Positions 1 to 8,191 are shown, counted from the stretch's first letter. The stretch is 64,000 nucleotides of DNA from Magnetospirillum fulvum (GCF_900108475.1 NZ_FNWO01000015.1:1-64000), one strand, 5' to 3'. Program-made: numbers and translations. The notes: generated by a model not told the origin, from the sequence alone.

Positions 1-651
1 GGGGCCGGTCTGGCCTATCTGCCCCGCAATGCCCGCGATCTGATCGGCCGTCTGCCCGAATTTCGCAAGATGAGCCTGAAGCAGCTGGCTGAGTTTTCTG
101 GCTCGTGGGATCCGCTCGAAATGGCGCTGGGGGTCGCCGCGATCAACGCCCATTACAACCGCTTCGATCTGCAAGGCGAGATGGGCAACGGAGCCCAGGC
201 GTTCGGGCGCGAAGCCGGGCGGGTGGTGGTGGTCGGGGCCTTTCCCGGCCTGTCCGAAATGCTGCCCAATCCCCAGGTGATCGAAAACGATCCCCGCCCC
301 GGCGAATATCCCACCATCGCGATGGATACCTTGTTGCCCGGCTGCGCGGCGGCGGTAGTTGCCTCCTCCACCCTGGTCAACCGCAACCTGCCCCGCATCC
401 TGCGGCTGGCGCAAGGCTCGCGGATCGCCCTGGTCGGGCCGGTGACGCCGCTGACCCCCCGGCTGCACGCCTATGGAGTCGAAATCCTGGGCGGTCTGGT
501 GATCCGCGATCCCAAAGGCTTGGGCGAGGCGATCCGCGCCGGGGCTCTTCCGCGCGAATTCGGCCGTTTCGGCCAGTACCTGCATCTGCGCCGCGAGGAT
601 GCGGCCCCGGCCCGGCCGTGCCGCTTCCGCGCCTCCCGCCGCAACGGTTAG
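1..651 (+). CDS. DUF4213/DUF364 protein, C-terminal part
   Basis: The reading frame is open from the first base, so the N-terminus lies outside the window. What remains is the end of a DUF4213-like segment (GLAYLP) and a full DUF364 domain, a family described as putative heavy-metal chelation. Visible conserved blocks are WDPLEMALGVAAINAHYN, VVVVGAFPGL, a DPRPGEYP turn, and AMDTLLPGCAAAVV with an invariant-looking Cys. It is closely related to the next gene over its whole visible length, so the two are tandem paralogues 14 bp apart, presumably one operon. The reaction is not known. The last about 20 residues (Ala/Arg/Pro rich) have no counterpart in the paralogue. Confidence 0.85.
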   Translation, partial: GAGLAYLPRNARDLIGRLPEFRKMSLKQLAEFSGSWDPLEMALGVAAINAHYNRFDLQGEMGNGAQAFGREAGRVVVVGAFPGLSEMLPNPQVIENDPRPGEYPTIAMDTLLPGCAAAVVASSTLVNRNLPRILRLAQGSRIALVGPVTPLTPRLHAYGVEILGGLVIRDPKGLGEAIRAGALPREFGRFGQYLHLRREDAAPARPCRFRASRRNG

Positions 652-665
652 GACCGAGAGCCGCT

Positions 666-1937
666 ATGGACAAGCTCGATTCCTATGCTGCCCTGACCGA
701 TCGGGACGAACCGCGTCGCGCCCCTCTGCCCGCCGACAAAAGAATCGGGGCGGTGTTCGAACCGGTCAAAGCCCCCTGGGTCCGCCCCGGCGTGGTGATC
801 CACGATCCCGCAATCCCGGTCGATGGCTTGTTGGCCGAGTTCGCCCTGCGTCTGCGTGAGCGGGGCTTCAACGTCACCGGCACGGTCCAGCGCAACAATA
901 CCGGTGGGGCCGAAATGGGCCAGGGCTGCGCCGAGCGGATCGAGTTCTTCGAGGTCGCCACCGGCCGCGTCGTCGAAATCGACCGCGCCGACGCCACCTT
1001 CTACCTGCGCAAGGCAATGCGCGAAGACGCCGATTTGTTGGTGATCAGCCGGTTCCAGGCGTTTCAATCGGCCTCGAAAAGTGTGCGGGCCACCATCGGC
1101 GAAGGGGCCTCGCAGGGGATGCCGGTGCTGACCTCGATTGCCGGGCGTTGCGTCCAGAAATGGCTGGGCGCGCTGCCCGGCCATGCCGGGTCGATGATCG
1201 CCCCCGATCTCGCCGCTTTGTGGCGCTGGTGGGGACCGGACCGGCTGTACCAGGATCTGGTGCTAGGCGTCGCCGACGACGAAGTCCGTTCCATCGCCTG
1301 CGGCGCACGCTGGATCATGGTCGAGGGTCCGCATGGCAGCGGACTGGCCTATCTACCCCGCTCGCCCAAGGATCTGCTGCCCCGCCTCGCCAGCTTGCAG
1401 CGCCAGGGATTGCGCCGTCTCGCCGATCTGTCGCGCTCGTGGGACCCGACCGAAATGGCCTTGGGCATCGCCGCGATCAACGCCCATTACAATCGCCGCG
1501 ACCTCGATCTGCGCCCCGGCAACGGGGTCCAATCGTTGCCTCACACCCCCGGACGGGTGGTGGTGATCGGGGCTTTTCCCGGCCTGTCCGGCATCTTGCC
1601 CAATTCCGCCGTGATCGAGACCGACCCCCGCCCCGGCGAGTTCCCCCCGGTGGCGATGGATACGCTGCTGCCCGGCTGCGGCGGCGCGGTGGTCAATTCG
1701 TCGGCGCTGGTCAACCGCTCGCTGCCCCGGATTCTCCGCTTGGCCGAAGCCGCGCCGCTGGCCCTGATCGGCCCCTCGACCCCGCTGACACCGCGCTTGT
1801 TCAGCTATGGCATCACCGTACTCGGCGGGCTGATCGTCCACGACCCCAAAGGTCTGGCCGCCGCGATTCGCGCCGGGGCCTTGCCCCGCGAATTTACCCG
1901 TTTCGGAAAATACAACCACCTTAAGGCCAAAGGATGA
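666..1937 (+). CDS. DUF2478-DUF4213-DUF364 fusion protein
   Basis: A 423-residue protein starting at an ATG 14 bp after the previous stop. Residues about 20-190 look like DUF2478, a domain often encoded near molybdenum transport or nitrogenase genes (VTGTVQ, DLLVISRF, then IGEGASQGMPVLTS as in that family). From about residue 205 the protein matches the DUF4213/DUF364 module of its upstream neighbour (GLAYLP, INAHYN, GAFPGLSGILP, DTLLPGCGGAVV). No signal peptide or membrane segment is visible, so it should be cytoplasmic. A metal or cofactor binding role is inferred from the family name and neighbours only. It is followed by 235 bp of non-coding DNA before the NifX-like gene. Confidence 0.85.
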   Translation: MDKLDSYAALTDRDEPRRAPLPADKRIGAVFEPVKAPWVRPGVVIHDPAIPVDGLLAEFALRLRERGFNVTGTVQRNNTGGAEMGQGCAERIEFFEVATGRVVEIDRADATFYLRKAMREDADLLVISRFQAFQSASKSVRATIGEGASQGMPVLTSIAGRCVQKWLGALPGHAGSMIAPDLAALWRWWGPDRLYQDLVLGVADDEVRSIACGARWIMVEGPHGSGLAYLPRSPKDLLPRLASLQRQGLRRLADLSRSWDPTEMALGIAAINAHYNRRDLDLRPGNGVQSLPHTPGRVVVIGAFPGLSGILPNSAVIETDPRPGEFPPVAMDTLLPGCGGAVVNSSALVNRSLPRILRLAEAAPLALIGPSTPLTPRLFSYGITVLGGLIVHDPKGLAAAIRAGALPREFTRFGKYNHLKAKG

Positions 1938-2033
1938 CGCGGGGCCTCAATCAATCCTTTGGTTATACCCACAAGCATTCTTCGCTCATTGGAATTGACG
2001 AAACGCAGCCGCCTCTTCACACTCATCTGATCG

Positions 2034-2056
2034 TCTTGAACGGATTCTGTTCAAGA
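2034..2056 (+). terminator. Weak stem-loop after the DUF364 pair
   Basis: An 8-bp perfect inverted repeat (TCTTGAAC / GTTCAAGA) with a 7-nt loop is followed by TTTT. It lies in the 235-bp gap between the DUF364 genes and the NifX-like gene. It could be a weak intrinsic terminator or a protein-binding palindrome. I saw no other feature in the gap. Confidence 0.35.
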
Positions 2057-2172
2057 TTTTGGGTTCTGAGCAATTCAGACACCGGATTACGGCCTGAGCC
2101 GGATCAGACATCGTTTCCCGAAGGGGCGAATCCATATCGCCCGCCTCGGAAACTGCCGTTCCGGACACTGCC

Positions 2173-2664
2173 ATGATCCCAGCCCAACCCCACCTCAAAG
2201 CGGCCTTTTCCACCAACAGCCTCGCCTGGGTCGATGCGGATTTTGTCCGCGCCCGCCATCTGGTGTTTTACGACGTCACCCCGACGCGAGCCGACTTCCT
2301 GGACGCCCCGGAATTTCGCCCGGTCGCATCGGGGATCGGTGACTCGCGGCCCGCCGCAGGCGGCTGCCCGGTTGGAGCCGAGCCGACCCATCTTGGCGGA
2401 TCGGTCGCGGCGCGATTGGCCTGCCTTGAGGGATGCGGCGTCTTGTTCACCACCGCACTTAGCGACCACACCGCGTTGCGGATGACCCGCGAGGGCACCT
2501 TCCCCGTCGTGATCGAACGCCGCCGCGCCATCGACGACGTGATCGCCCGTCTTCAGGTGCTGATGACGCGAGACCCGCCGCTGTGGATGTGCCGCCTGCT
2601 CCGCTATGGCCGCCCGCCGCAGGGGCGCACCGCCCTGATGAGTTCCGCCCATGACGCCTTTTGA
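2173..2664 (+). CDS. NifX/NafY-like nitrogenase cofactor family protein
   Basis: A 163-residue protein with the layout of the dinitrogenase iron-molybdenum cofactor family (NifX, VnfX, NafY core). It has an N-terminal AFSTNSLAWVDADF strand, then RHLVFYDVTP, a middle RLACLEGCGVLFTTALS block, and a C-terminal PPLWMCRLL that parallels the PPPWLRKAL ending typical of NifX. NifX-type proteins carry or store FeMo-co or NifB-co precursors. The canonical HFG of the N-terminal motif appears as DADF, so cofactor binding is not assured. It overlaps the ABC ATPase downstream by 14 bp, implying coupled expression with an ion importer. No nif structural genes are in the window. Confidence 0.72.
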   Translation: MIPAQPHLKAAFSTNSLAWVDADFVRARHLVFYDVTPTRADFLDAPEFRPVASGIGDSRPAAGGCPVGAEPTHLGGSVAARLACLEGCGVLFTTALSDHTALRMTREGTFPVVIERRRAIDDVIARLQVLMTRDPPLWMCRLLRYGRPPQGRTALMSSAHDAF

Positions 2665-3451
2665 CGATTCGCCGCCGATGGCTTCGACCACCCACCCAGC
2701 AGACGCCCTGGTCCTAACCGGCGTCCACGTCCGCCGGGGCGATAGCGCGGTGTTGCATGGGATCGATCTCGCCTTTCCCGCCGGGCGGATTACCGCGATC
2801 GTCGGCCGTTCCGGCGTCGGCAAGAGTACCCTGATCGCCACCCTGAACGGCCTGATCCGCCCCGAAGCGGGAACGATTGCGGTGCCGAACGTCGGACGGC
2901 TCGATGATCCCGGACCTTTGCGCGAACACCGGCGGCGCACCGCGACGATTTTTCAGGACCATGCCCTGATCGACCGCTTGAGCGCGCTCGATAACGTCCT
3001 GCTCGGTCTGGCCGATCAGCGCCATCCGCTGTCGCTGCTACCCTGGCCCGAGGAGTTCCGCCGCCGCGCCGCCCAGGCGCTGGACGAGGTCGGCCTGCTG
3101 CACCGGGCCAATGCCCGCACCTCGACCTTAAGCGGCGGCGAGCGGCAGCGGGTCGGCGTTGCCCGCGCCCTGGTCCGCCGCCCCAATCTTCTGCTGGGCG
3201 ACGAGCCGTTCGCCTCGGTCGATCCGACGCTGGTGCGGCAGATGAGCGCCGAGTTCCGCTCGCTGGTCGCCCGCAACGGCCTGACCGTGGTGCTGGTGCT
3301 GCACCAGCTTGAAACCGCCCGTCTGCTGGCCGACCGCATCGTCGGATTGGTCGAGGGACGGGTCGGCTTTGTCGGGCCACCCGACCAGTTCAATGCCGAA
3401 GCCGAAGCCCGGATTTTCCCGTCTCCTGTTCTTGCCGTCCCAACAGAATAA
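2651..3451 (+). CDS. PhnC-type ABC transporter ATPase
   Basis: A 266-residue ABC ATPase. Walker A GRSGVGKST is at residues 52-60, the Q-loop is FQDH, the signature is LSGGERQRV, the Walker B region is LLLGDEPFASVD and the switch His is in VLHQLE. The short insertless layout and DRLSALDNVLLG resemble PhnC/PhtA ATPases of phosphonate/phosphite-type importers. An alternative ATG lies at 2678, but the upstream start overlaps the NifX-like gene in the usual coupled way. The binding protein follows 10 bp later, but no PhnE-like permease is seen nearby. The transported ion cannot be read from the sequence. Confidence 0.85.
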   Translation: MTPFDDSPPMASTTHPADALVLTGVHVRRGDSAVLHGIDLAFPAGRITAIVGRSGVGKSTLIATLNGLIRPEAGTIAVPNVGRLDDPGPLREHRRRTATIFQDHALIDRLSALDNVLLGLADQRHPLSLLPWPEEFRRRAAQALDEVGLLHRANARTSTLSGGERQRVGVARALVRRPNLLLGDEPFASVDPTLVRQMSAEFRSLVARNGLTVVLVLHQLETARLLADRIVGLVEGRVGFVGPPDQFNAEAEARIFPSPVLAVPTE

Positions 3452-3461
3452 GGTCTGACCG

Positions 3462-4343
3462 ATGTTCGCACCCTTCAAACGCGCCGGATTGCTGGCCGCC
3501 CTGTTGCTGTCCACCTTGCTGGCCCCGGCCTATGCCGCCGACCGCCCGGAAAAGCTGGTGATCGGGCTGTTGCCCGGCGAATCCGCCCCCACGGTGATGC
3601 GCCTCAACGAACCGCTGCGGGCCTATCTCGAACACAAACTGGGCCTGCCGGTCGAGTTGGTGGTGGGGGCCAATTACGCCGCCACCGGCGAAGCCCTGCG
3701 CTTTGGCCGATTGGACATCGCCTATCTGGGACCGGTGACCTACATCCTTCAGAGCCGCCGCGCCCCGCTCGAGCCGTTCGCCCGCCCCTCGCACGAAATC
3801 GTCGGCCCGACCTTCCAGGCGGTGGTGATCGTCCCCGCCGACAGCCCGGCGCAAAGTCTGGCCGACCTGAAGGGCAAGGACGTCGCCTTTGGCGATCCGG
3901 CCTCGACCTCGGGCACCTGGGTGCCGCGCTACATGCTGGCCGAAGCCGGTCTGGTCTCGGATCGCGATTATTCACTGCGGGTGCTGGGCGCGCATGATGC
4001 CGTCGCCCTGGCGGTGGTCAATCACAAGGCCGATGCCGGTGGGCTGTCGATGCCGATCTACAAGCGGCTGCTGAAGGAAGGCAAGATCGATTCCAAGGCG
4101 GTCCGCGTCCTGGCCGAATCTCCGGCGATCCCGGAATATATGTGGACCTTCCGTCCCGGCCTGGACCCCGCCTTCAAGGAGGAAATCCGCAAGGCCTTCA
4201 TCAGCGTCACCGATCCCGAGGCGTTGAAGGTGTTCCGCGCCGAATCCTTCATCCCTTGCGTCGATTCCGATGTTGATCGGGTGCGGAACTGGATCGCCGC
4301 AATCAGCAAGGACCGTCCCGATTCGACCGAGATCGTGAAGTAA
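3462..4343 (+). CDS. PhnD-type periplasmic binding protein
   Basis: A 293-residue secreted protein with a clear signal peptide (basic start, Leu/Ala core, cleavage after AYA near residue 25). The mature part matches phosphate/phosphonate-type binding proteins: LVIGLLPGESA, RLDIAYLGPVTY, DLKGKDVAFGDPASTSG and KADAGGLSMP. Family members bind oxyanions (phosphonate, phosphite and others), and here the setting points to a metal-related ligand, which is an inference. It is the last gene of the rightward group and ends at a strong hairpin facing the convergent operon. Confidence 0.87.
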   Translation: MFAPFKRAGLLAALLLSTLLAPAYAADRPEKLVIGLLPGESAPTVMRLNEPLRAYLEHKLGLPVELVVGANYAATGEALRFGRLDIAYLGPVTYILQSRRAPLEPFARPSHEIVGPTFQAVVIVPADSPAQSLADLKGKDVAFGDPASTSGTWVPRYMLAEAGLVSDRDYSLRVLGAHDAVALAVVNHKADAGGLSMPIYKRLLKEGKIDSKAVRVLAESPAIPEYMWTFRPGLDPAFKEEIRKAFISVTDPEALKVFRAESFIPCVDSDVDRVRNWIAAISKDRPDSTEIVK

Positions 4344-4358
4344 TCAGAAACGCGGCTG

Positions 4359-4382
4359 ACCCGGGCCAATCCTGGCCCGGGT
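4359..4382. terminator. Bidirectional hairpin between convergent operons
   Basis: A perfect 10-bp GC-rich stem (ACCCGGGCCA / TGGCCCGGGT) with a 4-nt loop lies between the PhnD-type gene and the convergent small gene, touching the latter's stop codon. There is no T-run, but the position and stability fit a shared terminator. Confidence 0.6.
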
Positions 4383-4726
4383 TAATGGCGATAGGTCAGC
4401 ACCGCGTTGCGGCGGTCAACGAAGTGGGTGCAGATTTCAGCGGCCAGATCGTCCGACAGCGGCACCCCATAGCGGCGGGCCTGCTCGATCAGGGCCTCGC
4501 CTTCCAGCGATTGCAGCGCCGCCAGTCCGGCCGAAGCCAGGGCCAGAACCCGCTGGCGCGACGGCCCGGCCGCAATCCGTTCCAGCCACAGATCGCGGGG
4601 GCGGCCGGGAACGTACACCTCCTCCTGCGGAAGTGCCTCGCCGGTAACGGTCGCGACGGCCATCGCCATCGCAATGTCGGCGAGGATCAGGTGGAAGGTC
4701 TGATTCCGGGTCAGTTTCGCGTCCAT
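4382..4726 (-). CDS. Small protein of unknown function
   Basis: A 114-residue, mostly helical soluble protein that I do not recognise. It begins MDAKLTRNQTFHLILADIA and ends with a HFVDRRNAVLTYRH segment containing two His, with one Cys just before (EICTHF), which could hold a metal. It is the last gene of the leftward operon, 9 bp after the nitroreductase, so it should be produced with the GTPase/ABC ATPase set. No signal peptide or membrane segment is seen. Confidence 0.7.
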   Translation of the reverse strand: MDAKLTRNQTFHLILADIAMAMAVATVTGEALPQEEVYVPGRPRDLWLERIAAGPSRQRVLALASAGLAALQSLEGEALIEQARRYGVPLSDDLAAEICTHFVDRRNAVLTYRH

Positions 4727-4735
4727 GTCGCCTCG

Positions 4736-5290
4736 TCACAGCCAGGAGATCAGGGGGGTGGGATCGTCGGAGACAGAGAGCGGCGGCGGCTCGCGCGAGG
4801 GCGTGCCGAGATAGAGGAAGCCGACGATCCGCTCGGCCTCGCCCAGCCCCAGTTCGGTGTGAAAACCGCGATCGTGCATCAGCCAGCCCGAGCGCCACAC
4901 GCCCCCGAAGCCCAACCCCCGCGCCGCCATCTGCATTGCCATCACGGTACAGCCCGCCGACAGGATCTGGTCGAATTCGGGAACGTGTTCGTTAGGCTTG
5001 GGCGAGGCCACCACAATCACCACCATCGGCGCCCGCAGCGGCATCCGCGGTGCCCGCTCGATCACCGCATCGGGCTGACCGGCGGCGATTGCGGCCCGCT
5101 GCATCGAAGCCCCCAACCGCTCCAGCCCCTCCCCCTCGGCAACCAGGAAGCGATAGGGGCGCAGATGCTGGAAATCCGGCACCCTGAGTGCTGCGCGAAA
5201 GATCAGGTCGAGCGCCTCGCCGGTTGGCGCAGGCGCGGTCAGGGCATGGCACGAGCGCCGGTTCAGCAGCAGGGATAGGGCTTCGGTCAT
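4736..5290 (-). CDS. Nitroreductase family protein (YdjA-like)
   Basis: A 184-residue single-domain FMN oxidoreductase of the nitroreductase fold. The RRSCHALTAPAPTGEALD start with the flavin-binding RRS, PDFQHLRPYRFLV, an internal SAGCTVMAMQMAARGLGFGGVW helix and the ending VGFLYLGTPSREPP are all typical. These enzymes use NAD(P)H to reduce nitro groups, quinones or bound metals/cofactors; some act in cofactor biosynthesis. Its ATG overlaps the stop of the ABC ATPase gene (ATGA), so translation is coupled. A role in reducing a metallophore or metal is a guess from context. Confidence 0.85.
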   Translation of the reverse strand: MTEALSLLLNRRSCHALTAPAPTGEALDLIFRAALRVPDFQHLRPYRFLVAEGEGLERLGASMQRAAIAAGQPDAVIERAPRMPLRAPMVVIVVASPKPNEHVPEFDQILSAGCTVMAMQMAARGLGFGGVWRSGWLMHDRGFHTELGLGEAERIVGFLYLGTPSREPPPLSVSDDPTPLISWL

Positions 5291-6276
5291 GTCCAGGGCT
5301 CCAGCGCTTCGTCGATCCGCTCGCCCCGGCGCAGGCGCTCGCGGATATCCATCAATCCGGCATCGACCCGTTCCAGCGCGAGCAGGTTGGCCCGCTCTGC
5401 CGCCGAGGTCGTGATGATTTCGGCGATGCCGCCATGGCGGATCACCAGCCGCCGCCCGCCGCGCAGGGCCAGCAGCGGATCGTGGGTCGAGATCAGGACG
5501 ATCTTGTCCTCGGCGACCAGCAGATCAAGGGCGCGGCTGCGATCGACCCCGGCATTCTCGATCTCGTCGATCAGCACCACCGGCGAGGCACTCAGCAACG
5601 CCGCGTCGGCGATCATCAGCGCCCGGGTCTGGCCGCCCGACAATTGGGTCACCGACACCGTCGGGGCAAAGGTCTCGCCGGTCAAAGCGTTGGCGGTGGC
5701 GATCACCCGCTCGGCCACCACGTCCGCATCGGCGACCTGACGGCAGCTTGCATGCATCGCGACGAACTCGGCGACGGTCAGATCGACGACGAAATTCATC
5801 GTCTGGGACAATTGGGCGACCAGCTTGCGCTCGGGCGCAAAGCGGCTGCCCGGCGGCGGCGGGGCGGCGTTGATCAGAATCCGCCGTCCGGTCGGGGTGT
5901 CGCCCTGGGCCAGACATTCGATATCGGCGAGCAGGCGGCTTTTGCCCGACCCGGTGGGGCCGACGATACAGACGATTTCTCCGGCGCGGATCGTCAGCTC
6001 GACCGCCTCGGCCCGGCCCAACTTGTCGCGGCCGCCCAGGATCGTCAAAGCCTGCACCGGCTCTGGTCCCGCCTGCCGGTCTTCCTGCTGCAAGCGGCGG
6101 ACATGGTCGAGAATCTGCGACCGGGTCATCCCAAGATCGGCCAGCGTCTCCTCGCCCAGCCCGTCCAGCCACGCCTCCAGCCCGATCTGGTCCGGCCGAG
6201 GCACCGGAAAGGTGGCGAGGAACGCCCCCACCCGAGGATGGGCACGGATCAGCGCCCCCAGGCTGACCGCGCTCAT
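5287..6276 (-). CDS. Soluble ABC ATPase with N-terminal DUF1858-like domain
   Basis: A 329-residue protein. Residues 1-60 form a small helical domain (LGALIRAHPRVGAFLATF, then LEAWLDGL) resembling DUF1858. The rest is an ABC ATPase: Walker A GPTGSGKS (106-113), Q-loop KLVAQLSQT, signature LSGGQTRAL, Walker B VVLIDEIENAG and switch His in ISTHDP. There is no transmembrane domain and no permease in the operon, so it may be a cytoplasmic ATPase acting on a protein or cofactor, as in the soluble ABC ATPases used in cluster assembly or enzyme activation. Its start overlaps the GTPase stop and its stop overlaps the nitroreductase start. Confidence 0.85.
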   Translation of the reverse strand: MSAVSLGALIRAHPRVGAFLATFPVPRPDQIGLEAWLDGLGEETLADLGMTRSQILDHVRRLQQEDRQAGPEPVQALTILGGRDKLGRAEAVELTIRAGEIVCIVGPTGSGKSRLLADIECLAQGDTPTGRRILINAAPPPPGSRFAPERKLVAQLSQTMNFVVDLTVAEFVAMHASCRQVADADVVAERVIATANALTGETFAPTVSVTQLSGGQTRALMIADAALLSASPVVLIDEIENAGVDRSRALDLLVAEDKIVLISTHDPLLALRGGRRLVIRHGGIAEIITTSAAERANLLALERVDAGLMDIRERLRRGERIDEALEPWT

Positions 6277-6977
6277 CGCTGGTCCTCGAAGCACATCGTC
6301 TTGACGTTGCCGCGATGGTGGGTCTCCCCGATCGCGGTTTCGCCGACGCAATAGGGACAGACCGCCGACGGCATCGAAAAGCGCAGCCGCCGCCCCTCCA
6401 ACCCGTCGATCGCGTCGGCATGGCGCAGGTGAAAGGCGATCTCGGTCGCGCCCTGGCCGGTGATGCCGTTGCAGAACACCACCGGCGCACGCGGATTGGC
6501 GAGGCGGACGTTATAGGCGTACACCTCGCGCTCGGCCTGACTGACGATGTCGCCCTTGGTGATGACGACCAGATCGGCCAGACGCAGCATCGGCCCGATC
6601 TTCTTTGGCGTATGGATTCCCGCCAGCGCATCGACGACGCACACCGCCAGCACCCCTTCGATATGGGGCGAGCAGCGGTTGCACAGACCGGCGCTTTCGC
6701 TGACCAGCAGGTCAAGCCCCTGCCGCTGTCCCCACTCCAAGCAGGCTTCGATGTTGGTGACGAAGAAATGGTCGGGGCACAGCCCACCCGACAGCCCGAC
6801 CGAAACCGGAATACCGCGCCGGGCATAGGCTTTATCGTCCTCGGTCGAGAGCGAATCGAACTTGGCGACGCCGACCTTCTGCCCCTCGGCGGCGAGCAGA
6901 TCGAGCACGCGGAGAATCACCGAGGTCTTGCCGACCGACGGCGACCCGGCGACGGTGACCAGCCGGGGCCGCGCCAT
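6273..6977 (-). CDS. HypB/UreG/CobW-like GTPase
   Basis: A 234-residue P-loop protein with GSPSVGKTS at residues 11-19, a KFDSLSTEDD switch segment, LLVSESAGLCNRCSPH (switch II area with a CxxC) and a VITKGD guanine-recognition motif (TKxD). The C-terminal tail has another CxxC (CPYCVGE), then THHRGN and a final Cys, a likely Zn or Ni site. Such GTPases deliver metals to enzymes (HypB, UreG) or act as metal chaperones (CobW). It sits inside a fully overlapping operon between a binding-protein-like protein and a soluble ABC ATPase. The client enzyme is unknown. Confidence 0.85.
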   Translation of the reverse strand: MARPRLVTVAGSPSVGKTSVILRVLDLLAAEGQKVGVAKFDSLSTEDDKAYARRGIPVSVGLSGGLCPDHFFVTNIEACLEWGQRQGLDLLVSESAGLCNRCSPHIEGVLAVCVVDALAGIHTPKKIGPMLRLADLVVITKGDIVSQAEREVYAYNVRLANPRAPVVFCNGITGQGATEIAFHLRHADAIDGLEGRRLRFSMPSAVCPYCVGETAIGETHHRGNVKTMCFEDQR

Positions 6978-8014
6978 CACCCGCCCCACGAGTCGAAGAA
7001 CAGTCGGCCGGCATGCCGGGTCCGCTCGGCCATGTCGTGGGCGCGGACGTGATCCCAGCCCAGCCATTTCAGCCGGGCCTGAGCGGGAAAAGCCGCCTGG
7101 GCCGCCGCGCCCCCGACCGGGGGATAGCAATTGCGCGCCAGCACCCGCCCCAAGGTCGGCCCGCTCAGACACTCGAAGACGGGCTGTAACCGCACGCGCC
7201 GCTCGGGCCGCGACATCGTGCCGATCGGCATCGCCCATGCCCCGTCCTCGGGCCACACCACCGCGACCCGGTCGCGCCGGGGCGACATCTCGGCCTGCAT
7301 CCATGGCAACACCGTCACCGCCGCTCCGTCGGGATGGCCCGACCCGGCGATCTTGGCACTGACGACGTTGTGGCGCAGCGCCTTGACGCTGGCGGCGAAG
7401 GCGCGAATCCCCTCGGCCCCAAATTGCTCGAACAATCCGAGCAACAAAAACTGGTTGTAATCGGTGAAGGGAACCCGGTCGTTGGGCCGCCAGCCGCCGA
7501 ACACGACGTCGCCACGATAAAGCGGCCCCAGCAGGTCGCTCCAACAGCGGGGCGGGGGGCGGTCGCCCAACCGGCGCCGATCGACCAGGAACACCAGCAA
7601 AAAGACCGCGAACACCGAGAAGCATCCCAGCGGATCAATCAGCCCGGCCTCGGCACAGGCGGGATGCAACTCGGCCGGAGGACAGGCCCCACCGGGATAG
7701 GTGGCGAGAAGATGGGCGGACAGGGCATCAGGCGCCCACGAGGTGATTACCATCCCCGGCAGATCGTCGGCAGAGCCAAGCGCCAGCATCTCGTCGAACG
7801 GCGCGTCCCACGCCCCGCCCATCAGAACCGACCAAGCCAGATCGTGGCCACGCAGGGCGCGCTCCAGTTCGGCCCGGACCGGCCGCCGCAACGGCATCGG
7901 CACCCGGCCCAGCAGATCCCACCGTCCCGGTCCCGACATCGACGCATCCCGTTCCGTTGCGCGCCACGTCGCTGTTTCGGGCTCTCCGGCGCGCAAAGTC
8001 CTGCTTTGGAACAT
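6977..8014 (-). CDS. Cytosolic ABC binding-protein-like protein
   Basis: A 345-residue protein with the fold of type 2 periplasmic binding proteins (an iron/sulfate-like family often fused to or next to DUF1858). Recognisable blocks are GCFSVFAVFLLVFLVDRRRLG, PRCWSDLLGPLYRGDVVFGG, AKIAGSGHPDG, VAVVWPEDGAWAMPI and WLGWDHVRAHDM. It has no signal peptide, so it is probably cytosolic, which is unusual for the fold. The first gene of the leftward operon, it overlaps the GTPase by 1 bp. The start is uncertain: the ATG at 8014 has GAGGG 3 nt upstream, whereas the ATG at 7939 gives a start closer to homologues. Confidence 0.72.
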   Translation of the reverse strand: MFQSRTLRAGEPETATWRATERDASMSGPGRWDLLGRVPMPLRRPVRAELERALRGHDLAWSVLMGGAWDAPFDEMLALGSADDLPGMVITSWAPDALSAHLLATYPGGACPPAELHPACAEAGLIDPLGCFSVFAVFLLVFLVDRRRLGDRPPPRCWSDLLGPLYRGDVVFGGWRPNDRVPFTDYNQFLLLGLFEQFGAEGIRAFAASVKALRHNVVSAKIAGSGHPDGAAVTVLPWMQAEMSPRRDRVAVVWPEDGAWAMPIGTMSRPERRVRLQPVFECLSGPTLGRVLARNCYPPVGGAAAQAAFPAQARLKWLGWDHVRAHDMAERTRHAGRLFFDSWGG

Positions 8015-8147
8015 TGTTCCCTCGCGGTCAACTCCAGAACATGCTCAAGGTTTCCGTCGATAGAAAGCCAATGTCAATGTTATTTTCAAAAACGGTTTGA
8101 AATATTAACCCAAAGCGGCTAAACATAAAAATGAATGAACGGCATTT

Positions 8148-8191
8148 TTACATTGGCGTACAGTTTTAGGTCGTTTCGTACATTTCCGTAT
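8148..8191. promoter_or_regulatory. Two imperfect GTAC-N6-GTAC dyads in a divergent promoter
   Basis: The 203-bp AT-rich gap between the leftward operon and the ATP-grasp gene holds TTAC-ATTGGC-GTAC at 8148-8161 and GTAC-ATTTCC-GTAT at 8178-8191. Each matches GTAC-N6-GTAC at 7 of 8 fixed bases, and they are spaced 30 bp apart (about three helical turns). This dyad is the one I recall for the alternative-nitrogenase activators VnfA/AnfA. A 10-mer, GAAATGTACG, is shared (opposite strand) with the perfect dyad upstream of the TonB-dependent receptor. I could not find a convincing sigma-54 -24/-12 element beside it. Confidence 0.45.

Noticed and set aside
105-665. Long rightward frame extending the DUF2478-DUF364 gene upstream to 105
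   Set aside because: It is an Arg/Pro/Gly-rich shadow of the first DUF364 gene in another frame; the ATG at 666 opens directly into recognisable protein sequence.
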